64,000 nucleotides of DNA, taken from DATAFF01 sp044870245. Its GTDB lineage: Bacteria > Pseudomonadota > Alphaproteobacteria > Rhizobiales > Aestuariivirgaceae. The notes below the pieces were generated by a model. That model was not told the origin of the DNA, searched no databases, and saw nothing but the letters and a program-made list of their open reading frames with translations. Every line of letters begins with the position of its first letter. Positions within the stretch are counted from its first letter, which is position 1. Position numbers and translations under genes: made by a program. Location: positions 1 through 64,000 of the forward strand of contig JBIOYR010000109.1 in assembly GCA_044870245.1 (NCBI GenBank), given 5' to 3'. Below, in pieces: positions 18,370 through 27,439 of this stretch.

Positions 18370-19092
18370 ATGAGCCCCTCATCGCACAAGCCCATCCCCG
18401 CTCGGGAACGGCTCATCCTGGCGCTTGACGTCGGCTCGCCGGGGGAGGCGCAACGCCTGGTCGAGGCGCTTGGCGACCATGTCGGCTTCTACAAGATCGG
18501 CCTTTCCCTCTTCATGTGCGGGGGCTATTTCGAGCTGCTGCAATGGCTGACCGACCGTGGCAAGAAGGTTTTCGTCGACCTGAAATTCTTCGACGTGCCG
18601 CAGACCGTCGCCGGCGCTGTGGCCAAGCTGCGCGGGCGCAACGTGACCTTCGCGACCGTCCATGGCAATGAGGCGATCCTCAAGGCGGCCTGTGCCGAAA
18701 AGGGCGACACCAAGATTCTCGGCGTGACCGTGCTCACCAGCATGGACCGCAACGATCTGATCGAACTCGGCTTCCCTGACGCGATCGACATTCGTGCGCT
18801 CGTCCTGTCGCGCGCCCGCCGCGCCCTCGCCGCCGGCTGCGATGGCGTGGTGGCCTCGGGGCTCGAAGCGGTCGAGCTGCGCAATGAGCTCGGCACGAGG
18901 CTGATGATCGTCGTGCCCGGCATCCGGCCGTTCGACAATGTCGACGATCAGAAGCGCACCGTCGATGTCGAACAGGCATTCCGCAACGGTGCCGACTATA
19001 TCGTGGTCGGGAGGCCGATCCTCAACGCGCCGTCGCCAACCGCCGCCGCCGAGCAGGTCCAGGAGCGGATCGCCGCGTTTTTCAGGGCCTGA
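18370..19092 (+). CDS. pyrF: Orotidine 5'-phosphate decarboxylase
   Basis: 240 residues from ATG 18370. Last step of UMP synthesis. The catalytic Lys-Asp array DLKFFDVPQT is present, as are LALDVGS at the start and VVPGIRPFDNVDDQKRT and YIVVGRPI for the phosphate site. It follows the acyltransferase gene after a single base. Its TGA abuts the lysS stop with no base between (TGATCA at 19090-19095), so the two convergent transcripts must overlap. Confidence 0.96.
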   Translation: MSPSSHKPIPARERLILALDVGSPGEAQRLVEALGDHVGFYKIGLSLFMCGGYFELLQWLTDRGKKVFVDLKFFDVPQTVAGAVAKLRGRNVTFATVHGNEAILKAACAEKGDTKILGVTVLTSMDRNDLIELGFPDAIDIRALVLSRARRALAAGCDGVVASGLEAVELRNELGTRLMIVVPGIRPFDNVDDQKRTVDVEQAFRNGADYIVVGRPILNAPSPTAAAEQVQERIAAFFRA

Positions 19093-20736
19093 TCAGGAAC
19101 CGAGAAACTCGCCGGCAAGCGCGCGGCGGATCAGCGCCCGCGTGTTGTCGATGCCGTAAAGCGCCGCGAACGACCCGAAGCGCGGGCCCTTCTCCTCGCC
19201 GAGCAGCACCTGGTAGATCGCGTTGAACCAGGCGAGCGACACCCCCGGCTTGTCGGGGGTCGCGCCCTTGGCGGCAAGGTCCTGATAGCGGGGAATGGCG
19301 CGACCGATGTCGTAGAGGAGTGCCTGGATCTCCGCCGGGTCCGCAGCTCGAGGCAATGTGCCGAGCCGCCGTTCCAGCTCGCCCAGCGCCTGGCTCTCGA
19401 CCTCGTCGGCCGCGCGGTAGCGCTTGTTCGGCTTCACGAAGTCATGGAAATACCGGATGGCGTAGCCGACCAGAGCATCGAGCTCGCGATGGGTGTCCGG
19501 CGACACGTTTGCGGCATAGCGCCTGAGGAATCCCCACAGGACCGATTTGGTCTCGGCATTGGCGACACTCGCGAGATTGAGCAGGAGAGCGAAGCTCACC
19601 GGCATGTCGACCCGCGGCGGGTCGCCGCCATGGATGTGCCAGACCGGGTTGCCGAGCTTCAGTCGCTCATCCTGCTTGTCATAGGCCGCAAGGAACGAGA
19701 AATACTCGTCGACGTGCCGCGGGATGACGTCGAAATAGAGCCGCTTGGCCTCGCGGGGCTTGTTGAACATGAAGAGCTCGAGGCTCTCCGGCGAGGCATA
19801 GGTCAGCCATTCCTCGATCGACAGGCCGTTGCCCTTCGACTTCGAGATCTTCTGACCCTTCTCGTCGAGGAACAGCTCATAGTTGAAGCCGGCCGGCGGG
19901 GTGCCGCCGATTGCCGTCGTGATGCGGCTGGCGAGCTTCACCGAATCGATCAGGTCCTTGCCCGACATCTCGTAATCGACGCCGAGCGCGAACCATCGCA
20001 TCGCCCAGTCGGGCTTCCATTGCAGCTTGCAATGACCGCCGGTGATCGGCGTCTCGATGCGCTCACCGCTGTCGGGATCGCGCCAGACGATGGTGCGCGC
20101 TTCGAGATTGCGCGCCTCGATCGGGACCTGCATGACGATGCCGGTCTGCGGATGGATCGGCAGGAAGGGCGAATAGGTCTGGGCCCGCTCCTCGCGCAGC
20201 GACGGCAGCATGATCTCCATGACCTCATCGAAGCGCTCGAACACCCTGATCAGGGCCTGATCGAAGCGGCCGGAGGCGTAATAGTCGCTGGCGGAGGCGA
20301 ACTCGTACCGAAATCCGAAGCGGTCGAGAAAGTCGCGCAACATCGCGTTGTTGTGGTGGCCGAAGCTTTCGAAGCGTCCGAACGGGTCGGGGATGCGGGT
20401 CAGCGGCATTCCGAGATGGCGCGCCACCATATCGCGATTGGGGATGTTGTCGGGAACCTTGCGCAGGCCGTCCATGTCGTCGGAAAAGCAGAGCAGCCGC
20501 GTCCTCAATCCGGTCATGGTCTCGAAGGCGTGGCGCACCATGGTGGTCCGCGCCACCTCGCCGAAGGTGCCGATATGCGGCAGCCCGGACGGGCCGTAGC
20601 CGGTTTCGAACAGCACCTCGCCGGTGGTCCGGCCCTGGCTCCTCAGCCGGTCGATGATCTTGCGCGCGTCCTCGAATGGCCACGCCTTGGAAGCGAGCGC
20701 CGCCTCCCGCAATGCGTTGTCGGAATTGGACTTCAT
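19093..20736 (-). CDS. lysS: Lysyl-tRNA synthetase, class I
   Basis: 547 residues from ATG 20736 (MKSNSDNALREAAL); an in-frame ATG at 20751 would add five residues. It is the class I (archaeal-type) enzyme found in alphaproteobacteria and spirochaetes, not the class II E. coli type: GLPHIGTFGE is the HIGH-like motif and KISKSKGN the KMSKS motif. It charges tRNA-Lys. It is transcribed away from divL and meets pyrF stop to stop. Confidence 0.95.
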   Translation of the reverse strand: MKSNSDNALREAALASKAWPFEDARKIIDRLRSQGRTTGEVLFETGYGPSGLPHIGTFGEVARTTMVRHAFETMTGLRTRLLCFSDDMDGLRKVPDNIPNRDMVARHLGMPLTRIPDPFGRFESFGHHNNAMLRDFLDRFGFRYEFASASDYYASGRFDQALIRVFERFDEVMEIMLPSLREERAQTYSPFLPIHPQTGIVMQVPIEARNLEARTIVWRDPDSGERIETPITGGHCKLQWKPDWAMRWFALGVDYEMSGKDLIDSVKLASRITTAIGGTPPAGFNYELFLDEKGQKISKSKGNGLSIEEWLTYASPESLELFMFNKPREAKRLYFDVIPRHVDEYFSFLAAYDKQDERLKLGNPVWHIHGGDPPRVDMPVSFALLLNLASVANAETKSVLWGFLRRYAANVSPDTHRELDALVGYAIRYFHDFVKPNKRYRAADEVESQALGELERRLGTLPRAADPAEIQALLYDIGRAIPRYQDLAAKGATPDKPGVSLAWFNAIYQVLLGEEKGPRFGSFAALYGIDNTRALIRRALAGEFLGS

Positions 20737-20955
20737 GGCTCTTAATGTCATGAATGGTCCGCCACCTCCAGAGGCATTGGCGCGGAGCCCCCGTCGGGCG
20801 GCCGGGGCGTGCCTCCCCTCGAGAATTCCACAGCCATATCACGGCCTTCGTGCCTCTTTAGTGGGCAGGATTCCTGTTTGCCTGTATATCTCGGCCATGC
20901 ACGGTTCCGGTGATTCGTCGGGGCGGGGCGGGCAGGCAGGGGAACGGCAGGCATC

Positions 20956-23334
20956 ATGGGTGGCGTGGTCGGCGCTGTCGGTAGGCTGGCCGGCGATGCT
21001 TCGCTGGTCGTTGCCGCCATCCTGTTTGCCATTGCCGTGTTCATCTGGGCCATTTTCGTCATTCGCCGGCTGACGCGCGAGGAAGCGCGGGCGCGGCGGC
21101 GGATCACCGAGCTCGAGGTCGAGCTCAACGAAGCAGAAGCGGCTCTCGCCGCCGAGCCCAACATCCTGATGATCTGGCGCGGCCCGGCATCGCAACCGGA
21201 GCGCATCGCCGGCGACATGCGGGGCACGGTCGCGGTGCCGCAGGACGCCGCGATGCTGCTCGATTTTCCGCGCTGGCTCGAGGCCGAGTCAGCCGCGACC
21301 CTGGGGGAGGCGCTATCGGCGATGCGGGAGGCCGGGCGCCCGTTCAACATCGGCGTGCGGACGCGGGCCGGCGAGCTGATCGAGGCGGATGGCCGCACCG
21401 CCGGGGGTCTTGCCACCTTGCGGCTCAGGCCGCTGGCCGGCGAAAGGCGGGACCGCACCGAGCTTGCCTATGACAGCCGCAAGCTCGGCAAGCAGGTGGA
21501 GCGCCTGTCGGCCATTCTCGACGCGGCGCCCTTCGCCATCTGGCTGAACGACGATGCCGGCCGGCTGATCTGGGTCAACCGCGCCTACCTGTCGGCGGTC
21601 GAGGCGCAGGACTACGATCAGGTGCTCGCCCGTCCGATCCTTCTCGCCAATCCCGCCCAGATCCGCTTCGACGTCGAGAAGGGTCATGGCCGATGGGGCC
21701 GGCGCGGCACGGCCTCGGCGGTGATCGGCGGCGAGAAGCGGGCGCTCGAGGTCTATGAGATTCCCCTGACCAGCGGCCATGCGAGCTTCGCCATCGACAT
21801 CACCATCCAGGACGAGACGCAGAAGGAGCTGAACCGGCACATCCGGGCGCATGCCTCGACTCTCGACAAGCTCCAGACGGCGATCGCGATCTTCGGACCA
21901 GACCAGCGTCTGCGGTTCTTCAACGCCGCCTATGCCGATCTCTGGGGCCTCGATGCGCCATGGCTCGAGACGCGGCCGACGGACGGTGAGATCCTCGACC
22001 GCTTGCGCGAGCTCAGGCGGCTGCCCGAGCAGGAGAACTTCAGGGACTGGCGAAACCGGCAGCTCGCCGCCTACAACACGCTCGAGACGCGCGAGACGTG
22101 GTGGCACCTGCCCAGCGGTCAAACGCTGCGGGTGATCGCCGAGCAGCATCCGTTCGGCGGCGTCACCTATCTCTATGACGATGTCACCGAGCAGATCCGG
22201 CTCGAAAGCCAGTATCGCGAGCTGATCGGCGTCCAGCGCGAGACTGTCGACAATCTGCATGAAGGGGTGGCGCTGTTCGGCACCGACGGCAAGCTCAAGC
22301 TGTTCAATCCCACCTTCTCCCGCGTGTGGGGCATGGATGCCGCGGCACTTGCCGAGGAGCCGCATATCCGCAAGGTGATCGCCCATTGCCGCCAGTTCCA
22401 TGAGGACGAGCGGATCTGGGACGAGATCAAGATCGTCACCACCTCGCTCGACAGCGGCCGCCGCTCGCTCCAGGGACGCCTCACCCGCAATGACGGGGTG
22501 GTGCTCGACTACGCAACGGTGCCGCTGCCGGACGGCAACACGCTTCTGACCTTCGTCGACGTCACAGCCAGCGCCGGCATCGAGAAGGCGCTCAGGGAGC
22601 GCAACGAAGCGCTGATCGCCGCCGACCGGCTCAAGACCAACTTTCTCTCCAACGTGTCCTACGAGCTGCGCACGCCGCTCACCAACATCATCGGCTTCGC
22701 CGAGGCGATGGCCCTCGGCATCGCCGGAGAGCTGGCGCCCAAGCAGGTCGAATATCTGCAGCACATCAGGACGTCGTCGCGCGATCTCCTGTCGATCATC
22801 GATGCCATTCTCGACCTCACGACCATCGATGCCGGGGCGATGGAGCTCAAGCTGGCGGCGATCGATGTCGGGGAGCTCCTGCAGGCGACCGCCGATGCGG
22901 CGGCCGAGGCCATCGAACGGCGCGACCTCACCCTCAATATCGAGATGGCAGAGGATGCAGCGAGCTTCGTCGGCGACCTCAAGCGGGTGCGGCAGATCCT
23001 GGCCAATCTGTTGTCGAATGCCGTCGGCTTCTCCGATGCCGGGGCGACGATCAGGATGGGGGCGCGGCGCGACGGTCACCAGCTGCTGCTGTGGGTCAGC
23101 GACACCGGACGGGGGATCGATCCCGACTATCAGGAGAAGGTGTTCGAGCGCTTCCAGGCGCGGCCGGTCTCAGGGGGTCATCGTGGTCCGGGGCTCGGCT
23201 TGTCGCTGGTCAAGAGCTTTGTCGAGCTCCATGAGGGGCAGGTGTCGCTGATTTCGCGGCTGGGACGCGGCACCACGGTAATCTGCCGGTTTCCAGTCGA
23301 TGGGCCGGGTGCACGGAGGGTGGCGTCAGCATGA
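20956..23334 (+). CDS. divL: DivL-type multi-PAS pseudo-histidine kinase
   Basis: 792 residues. One N-terminal membrane segment (about 17-35), a coiled coil, several PAS-like domains (about 170-520), then the dimerisation region and an ATPase domain with NLLSNAVGFS, SDTGRGIDP and GPGLGLSLV. The phospho-acceptor motif reads NVSYELRTPL: Tyr569 (codon 22660-22662) stands where kinases have His. This swap defines DivL, which in Caulobacter acts with DivK and CckA in asymmetric division. Gene order with tsaE downstream is the conserved alphaproteobacterial one. Its TGA overlaps the tsaE fusion gene by 4 bases. Confidence 0.92.
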   Translation: MGGVVGAVGRLAGDASLVVAAILFAIAVFIWAIFVIRRLTREEARARRRITELEVELNEAEAALAAEPNILMIWRGPASQPERIAGDMRGTVAVPQDAAMLLDFPRWLEAESAATLGEALSAMREAGRPFNIGVRTRAGELIEADGRTAGGLATLRLRPLAGERRDRTELAYDSRKLGKQVERLSAILDAAPFAIWLNDDAGRLIWVNRAYLSAVEAQDYDQVLARPILLANPAQIRFDVEKGHGRWGRRGTASAVIGGEKRALEVYEIPLTSGHASFAIDITIQDETQKELNRHIRAHASTLDKLQTAIAIFGPDQRLRFFNAAYADLWGLDAPWLETRPTDGEILDRLRELRRLPEQENFRDWRNRQLAAYNTLETRETWWHLPSGQTLRVIAEQHPFGGVTYLYDDVTEQIRLESQYRELIGVQRETVDNLHEGVALFGTDGKLKLFNPTFSRVWGMDAAALAEEPHIRKVIAHCRQFHEDERIWDEIKIVTTSLDSGRRSLQGRLTRNDGVVLDYATVPLPDGNTLLTFVDVTASAGIEKALRERNEALIAADRLKTNFLSNVSYELRTPLTNIIGFAEAMALGIAGELAPKQVEYLQHIRTSSRDLLSIIDAILDLTTIDAGAMELKLAAIDVGELLQATADAAAEAIERRDLTLNIEMAEDAASFVGDLKRVRQILANLLSNAVGFSDAGATIRMGARRDGHQLLLWVSDTGRGIDPDYQEKVFERFQARPVSGGHRGPGLGLSLVKSFVELHEGQVSLISRLGRGTTVICRFPVDGPGARRVASA

Positions 23335-24935
23335 CCGAGCTGTCTCATAAGCGGGGCTTTAATTCTACCCGGCCGATCGACTATGGTCCTTCGGTCATGA
23401 GCTCAAGCGGGCAATATCACGAGCTTGAACAGACGCTTGCAGGGGAGCACGCCACCATCGCGCTGGGGGTCGGGCTGGCCCCGCTGCTCAAGCCGGGCGA
23501 TCTCGTGTGCCTCAATGGCGGCCTAGGCGCCGGCAAGACCACGCTGGCGCGGGCAGTGATCCGGACCATTGCCGGCGATCAGGCGCTCGAAGTGCCGAGC
23601 CCGAGCTTCGCCATCGCCCAGCTCTACGATCTGACCCCGCCGGTTGCCCATTTCGATTTCTTCCGGCTCGACGGTCCGGCGGAAGTCGAGGAGACGGGCT
23701 TGCGGGATGCGCTGGGGAATCGGGTGGTGCTGCTCGAATGGCCCGACCGAACGGGATCTCTCGCCGACAACCGGCTCGACATCGAGCTCTCCGGGGCAGG
23801 CGAGAACCGGTCGGTGACACTGCGCGGTTTCGGCAATTGGGCCGAGCGGCTGCAGCGGTGGCAGAACGCCCGCTCTTTCATTTCAGCGACCGGCTGGGCA
23901 AAGGCGCGGCGTCTGGCGCTGCCCGGCGATGCGTCGACGCGGCGCTACGAACGGCTGGTCGGGGGACCGCGGCCGGCGCTGCTGATGGACATGCCGGCGC
24001 GGCCGGATGGTCCGCCGGTCAAGGATGGCAAGTCCTACAGCGCCATCGCGCATCTCGCCGAAGACGTGCGGGCGGTGATGGCGGTTTCGGGCGAGTTGCT
24101 GCGGCGCGGCTATTCGGCGCCGGAGATCTTTGCCGCCGACGAGCAGCACGGCCTGCTGCTCATCGAGGATTTCGGCGACCGGGTGTTCGGACGGATGATC
24201 GCCGAGGGCCGAGACATGTCGGAGCCGTTTCACAGCGCGGTTCTGCTACTGGCCGATATTGCCGAGCGAAAGGACTGGCCGGCAGAGGTCAGGGTGGCGG
24301 GACATCCCTATCGCATTCACCCGTTTGACCAGGATGCGATGCTGGTCGAAGCCGAGCTCCTGACCTCATGGTATGTGCCGCTGATCAGCGGCAAGAGGAT
24401 CGATCCCGCGGTGGAGCAGGCCTATCGCGAGGCGTGGTCGCCGGTGCTGCCGCTGGTCACGCCGGTTCCCGGCGTCTGGTCGCTGCGCGACTTCCATGTC
24501 GACAATCTGTTCTGGCTGCCCGAACGGTCGGGGATCAATCGGGTCGGCTTGATCGACACCCAGGACGCGGTGATCGGCCACCCCGCCTATGATCTGGTCT
24601 CGATCCTGCAGGATGCCCGGGTCGACGTGGCCGAGGAGACGGCGGCTGAGCTCCTCGACCTCTATTGCGCTGCCCGTGCCGCGGTTGACCCAGGGTTCGA
24701 CGAGCCGGCCTTCCGGACGGCCTATGCGGTGCTCGGGGTGCAGCGGGCGGCCAAGATCCTCGGGATCTTCTCCAGGCTGTCGCTGCGCGACATGAAGCAC
24801 GGTTATCTGCGCCATTTGCCGAGGGTGCGGCGGCAGCTCGATCAGGGGCTCGCCCATCCGGCACTCGGGCAGCTCAGGGCCTGGTTCGAGCGCCATCTGC
24901 CGCGACCGGCAGCGGGCACCGGGGCATCGTCATGA
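23331..24935 (+). CDS. tsaE: TsaE-sugar kinase fusion (t6A ATPase / AmgK-like phosphotransferase)
   Basis: 534 residues in two domains. Residues about 30-170 are TsaE, the ATPase of the tRNA threonylcarbamoyladenosine complex, with Walker A NGGLGAGKTT and HFDFFRLDG. Residues about 190-525 are an aminoglycoside-phosphotransferase-fold kinase with SLRDFHVDNLFW (catalytic Asp/Asn) and GLIDTQDAVIG (metal Asp), close to AmgK, which phosphorylates N-acetylmuramate and GlcNAc in cell-wall recycling. The fusion is common in Rhizobiales. ATG 23331 overlaps divL; ATG 23398 is another possible start. It overlaps the next gene by ATGA, whose MurU-like product supports the AmgK reading. Confidence 0.9.
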   Translation: MTELSHKRGFNSTRPIDYGPSVMSSSGQYHELEQTLAGEHATIALGVGLAPLLKPGDLVCLNGGLGAGKTTLARAVIRTIAGDQALEVPSPSFAIAQLYDLTPPVAHFDFFRLDGPAEVEETGLRDALGNRVVLLEWPDRTGSLADNRLDIELSGAGENRSVTLRGFGNWAERLQRWQNARSFISATGWAKARRLALPGDASTRRYERLVGGPRPALLMDMPARPDGPPVKDGKSYSAIAHLAEDVRAVMAVSGELLRRGYSAPEIFAADEQHGLLLIEDFGDRVFGRMIAEGRDMSEPFHSAVLLLADIAERKDWPAEVRVAGHPYRIHPFDQDAMLVEAELLTSWYVPLISGKRIDPAVEQAYREAWSPVLPLVTPVPGVWSLRDFHVDNLFWLPERSGINRVGLIDTQDAVIGHPAYDLVSILQDARVDVAEETAAELLDLYCAARAAVDPGFDEPAFRTAYAVLGVQRAAKILGIFSRLSLRDMKHGYLRHLPRVRRQLDQGLAHPALGQLRAWFERHLPRPAAGTGASS

Positions 24936-25639
24936 TCAAATCCGCCATGGTGCTGGCTGCCGGCCGTGGCGTCAGGATGCGGCCCCTGACGCTCGACCGG
25001 CCAAAGCCGCTGGTGACGGTGGCGGGGAAGCTCCTCATCGACTATTCGATCGATGCGCTGAAACGGGCCGGCGTCGAGCGGATCGTGGTCAACACCCATC
25101 ATTTCAGCGAGCAGATGGTGGCCTGGGCGCGCGCCCGGAAGGATGCAGGGATTGTGCTGTCGGACGAGAGCGACCTCCTGCTCGATACCGGCGGCGGCGT
25201 CGTCAAAGCATTGCCGCTGCTCGGTGACGAGCCATTCGTGGTGATCAACAGCGACAGCTTCTGGCGCGACGGCCCGGAGCCGGCGCTTGCCCGGCTTGCC
25301 GCAGCATTCGATCCCCAGATGATGGACGCGCTGCTGCTGCTCAGCAGCCACAATCAGGCGGTCGGATTCGAGGGGCCGGGCGACTTCCATATGGACGCGC
25401 TTGGCCGGCTGAGGCGGCGCGGCGGCGATCCGACCGCGCCGTTCATTTTTGCCGGCTGCCACATTCTCCATCCGCGGCTCCTGAAGGATGCGCCGGAGGG
25501 GCCGTTCTCGATGAATTTCGCCTGGGACAAGGCGCTCGCCGGTGGCCGGCTCCATGGGCTGCGCCATGACGGGCCGTGGCTCCATGTCGGAACGCCCGAG
25601 GCGATCCCGATCGTTGAAGAGGCGCTCAAGGCATTATGA
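24932..25639 (+). CDS. MurU-like nucleotidyltransferase
   Basis: 235 residues. N-terminal signature MVLAAGRGVRMRPLTLDRPKPL is the sugar-phosphate nucleotidyltransferase loop, followed by NSDSFWRDG for metal binding. MurU makes UDP-MurNAc from MurNAc-1-phosphate and works after AmgK, whose homologue is fused to TsaE directly upstream with an ATGA overlap. The pair therefore probably recycles peptidoglycan sugars past the MurA (fosfomycin-sensitive) step. Substrate is inferred from context. In relatives the next genes are addB and addA; here trxA follows after 95 bases. Confidence 0.85.
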   Translation: MIKSAMVLAAGRGVRMRPLTLDRPKPLVTVAGKLLIDYSIDALKRAGVERIVVNTHHFSEQMVAWARARKDAGIVLSDESDLLLDTGGGVVKALPLLGDEPFVVINSDSFWRDGPEPALARLAAAFDPQMMDALLLLSSHNQAVGFEGPGDFHMDALGRLRRRGGDPTAPFIFAGCHILHPRLLKDAPEGPFSMNFAWDKALAGGRLHGLRHDGPWLHVGTPEAIPIVEEALKAL

Positions 25640-25734
25640 ACATGCGGGAGAGCGGCCATGCCGGCGCCCGTCCTTGACCAGGGTAGAAGGGCTTCTTACG
25701 TTCGCTTCCCGAACAGTCCGACAGCGAGGATTCG

Positions 25735-26064
25735 ATGAGCACGACGAAATTGTCCGCAGTGTCCGATACGTCCTTCGAGGCAGAGGTCTTGAAGGCCGAA
25801 ACACCTGTGGTTGTCGATTTCTGGGCCGAATGGTGCGGGCCGTGCCGGCAGATCGGACCGTCGCTCGAGGAGCTGTCGGCGGAGATGACCGGCAAGGTCA
25901 AGATCGTCAAGCTCAATGTCGACGAGAATCCGTCGGTGGCAAGCCGCTACGGCATCCGCAGCATCCCGCATCTCATGATGTTCAAATCCGGCAAGGTCGA
26001 ATCGACATTCACCGGAGCGGCTCCCAAAACGCGGATCGCCGAGTGGATCAACCGCTCTGTTTAA
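25735..26064 (+). CDS. trxA: Thioredoxin
   Basis: 109 residues. Active site WAEWCGPCRQ with the CGPC redox pair and the cis-proline segment RSIPHLMMF. It reduces disulfides in ribonucleotide reductase and many other targets in the cytoplasm. A TTGACC with TACGTT 17 bases later (about 25674-25702) could be its promoter. It is convergent with folC and shares a terminator hairpin with it. Confidence 0.96.
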   Translation: MSTTKLSAVSDTSFEAEVLKAETPVVVDFWAEWCGPCRQIGPSLEELSAEMTGKVKIVKLNVDENPSVASRYGIRSIPHLMMFKSGKVESTFTGAAPKTRIAEWINRSV

Positions 26065-26099
26065 CGGGGGTCAGCCGCGGGCGGTGCCGGTGACCCCCG
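26065..26099. terminator. Bidirectional hairpin between trxA and folC
   Basis: CGGGGGTCA (26065-26073) and TGACCCCCG (26091-26099) form a perfect 9-bp stem with a 17-base loop, starting at the base after the trxA TAA. The left arm holds the folC stop codon, so the stem would form in both transcripts. No long U-run is present. Confidence 0.55.
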
Positions 26100-27414
26100 A
26101 GGCGGCCTCGCCGAGATGGAGGGCGAGCACCCGCCCGGCGAGATAGAGCGAGCCGCCGATCAACAGCCTGACGGGTGCGCCCGGAATTTGCGAGGCGTGG
26201 CGCACCGCCTCCTCGATCGAGCCAGCTGACGAGGCGTCGAGCCCTTCGGCACGGGCGATGCGGGCCAGCTCGTCGGCCGGCATGGCGTTCTCCTCGCCGG
26301 GGATGGCAATGGTGATCACCCGGCGGGCTAGGCCCTTGAAGGGGCGAAAATAGCCGGCCGCTTCCTTGGTCTTGAGCATGCCGGTGACCAGCGACAGCGG
26401 GCGTGACAGGCGCTCGTCGAGCTCGGCCAGGGTCTCCGCCACGGCGCGCCCGGCAGACGGGTTGTGACCGCCATCGAGCCAGATCTCGGTGCCTGATGGG
26501 GCAAGCTTGAGGATCGGACCGGGGCCGAGGCGCTGCATTCGGGCCGGCCACTCGGCCAGGCGCAGGCCCCTGGCGATGGCCGCGTCGTCGATCCGGGGGT
26601 CGTCCAAGGCGCGGATGGTGGCGATGGCGGTTCCGGCATTGTCGATCTGGAAGCGGCCCGGCAGGATCGGCAGGGGCAGGTCGAGCAGGCCGCTCTCATC
26701 CTGGTACACCAATCGGCCGTGCTGCTCGAAGGCGGACCAATCCTGAGCGGAGATGAAGGTGGGTGCGACCCGACGACGGGCCTCGGCGAGGATGGCGTCG
26801 AGGGCCTGCTCGGGCTGCGGCGCGACGATGCAGGGCACACCCTCCTTGAGGATGCCGGCCTTTTCGGCGGCGATGGCGGCAAGGGTCGTGCCAAGAAACT
26901 GCTGGTGGTCGAGATCGACGGTGGTGATGACGGTGAGACGCGGGTCGTCGATCACATTGGTGGCGTCGAGCCGGCCGCCGAGCCCGACCTCGAGCAGCAG
27001 ATAGTCGGCAGGATTGCGGGCAAAGGCGAGAAAGGCGGCGGCCGTGGTGATCTCGAAGAAGGTGATCGGCTCGCCGGCATTGGCCTCCTCGCATTCGGCG
27101 AGGAGGGCGATGAGGTCCGGCTCCGAGATCAGCGTGCCGCGGCCCGGCCTTCCCAAGCGAATCCGTTCGTGGAACCTGACGAGATGCGGCGAGGTGTAGA
27201 CATGGGCCGCGAGCCCTGCCGCCTCGATGATGGCGCGGCAATAGGCGACGACCGAGCCCTTGCCATTGGTGCCGGCGACATGGATGACCGGCGGCACATG
27301 CTGCTCCGGGTTGCCCAGCCGGTCGAGGAGGCGCCACATCCGGTCGAGCTTGAGATCGATGATTTTCGGATGAAGATCGAGGAGGCGGGTCAGAATGGCA
27401 TCGCTCATCGCCAT
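26071..27414 (-). CDS. folC: Bifunctional folylpolyglutamate/dihydrofolate synthase
   Basis: 447 residues from ATG 27414 (ATG 27408 is also possible). It adds glutamate to dihydropteroate and to folates. The ATP loop HVAGTNGKGSV, the Mur-ligase-family region LLLEVGLGGRLDATN and LDGGHNPSAGR are characteristic. It is the last gene of the minus-strand run trpF-trpB-trpA-accD-folC, 25 bases after accD, a cluster conserved in alphaproteobacteria. Confidence 0.96.
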   Translation of the reverse strand: MAMSDAILTRLLDLHPKIIDLKLDRMWRLLDRLGNPEQHVPPVIHVAGTNGKGSVVAYCRAIIEAAGLAAHVYTSPHLVRFHERIRLGRPGRGTLISEPDLIALLAECEEANAGEPITFFEITTAAAFLAFARNPADYLLLEVGLGGRLDATNVIDDPRLTVITTVDLDHQQFLGTTLAAIAAEKAGILKEGVPCIVAPQPEQALDAILAEARRRVAPTFISAQDWSAFEQHGRLVYQDESGLLDLPLPILPGRFQIDNAGTAIATIRALDDPRIDDAAIARGLRLAEWPARMQRLGPGPILKLAPSGTEIWLDGGHNPSAGRAVAETLAELDERLSRPLSLVTGMLKTKEAAGYFRPFKGLARRVITIAIPGEENAMPADELARIARAEGLDASSAGSIEEAVRHASQIPGAPVRLLIGGSLYLAGRVLALHLGEAASGVTGTARG

Positions 27415-27439
27415 GGCACGCGATCCCTGACTGGCTGCC

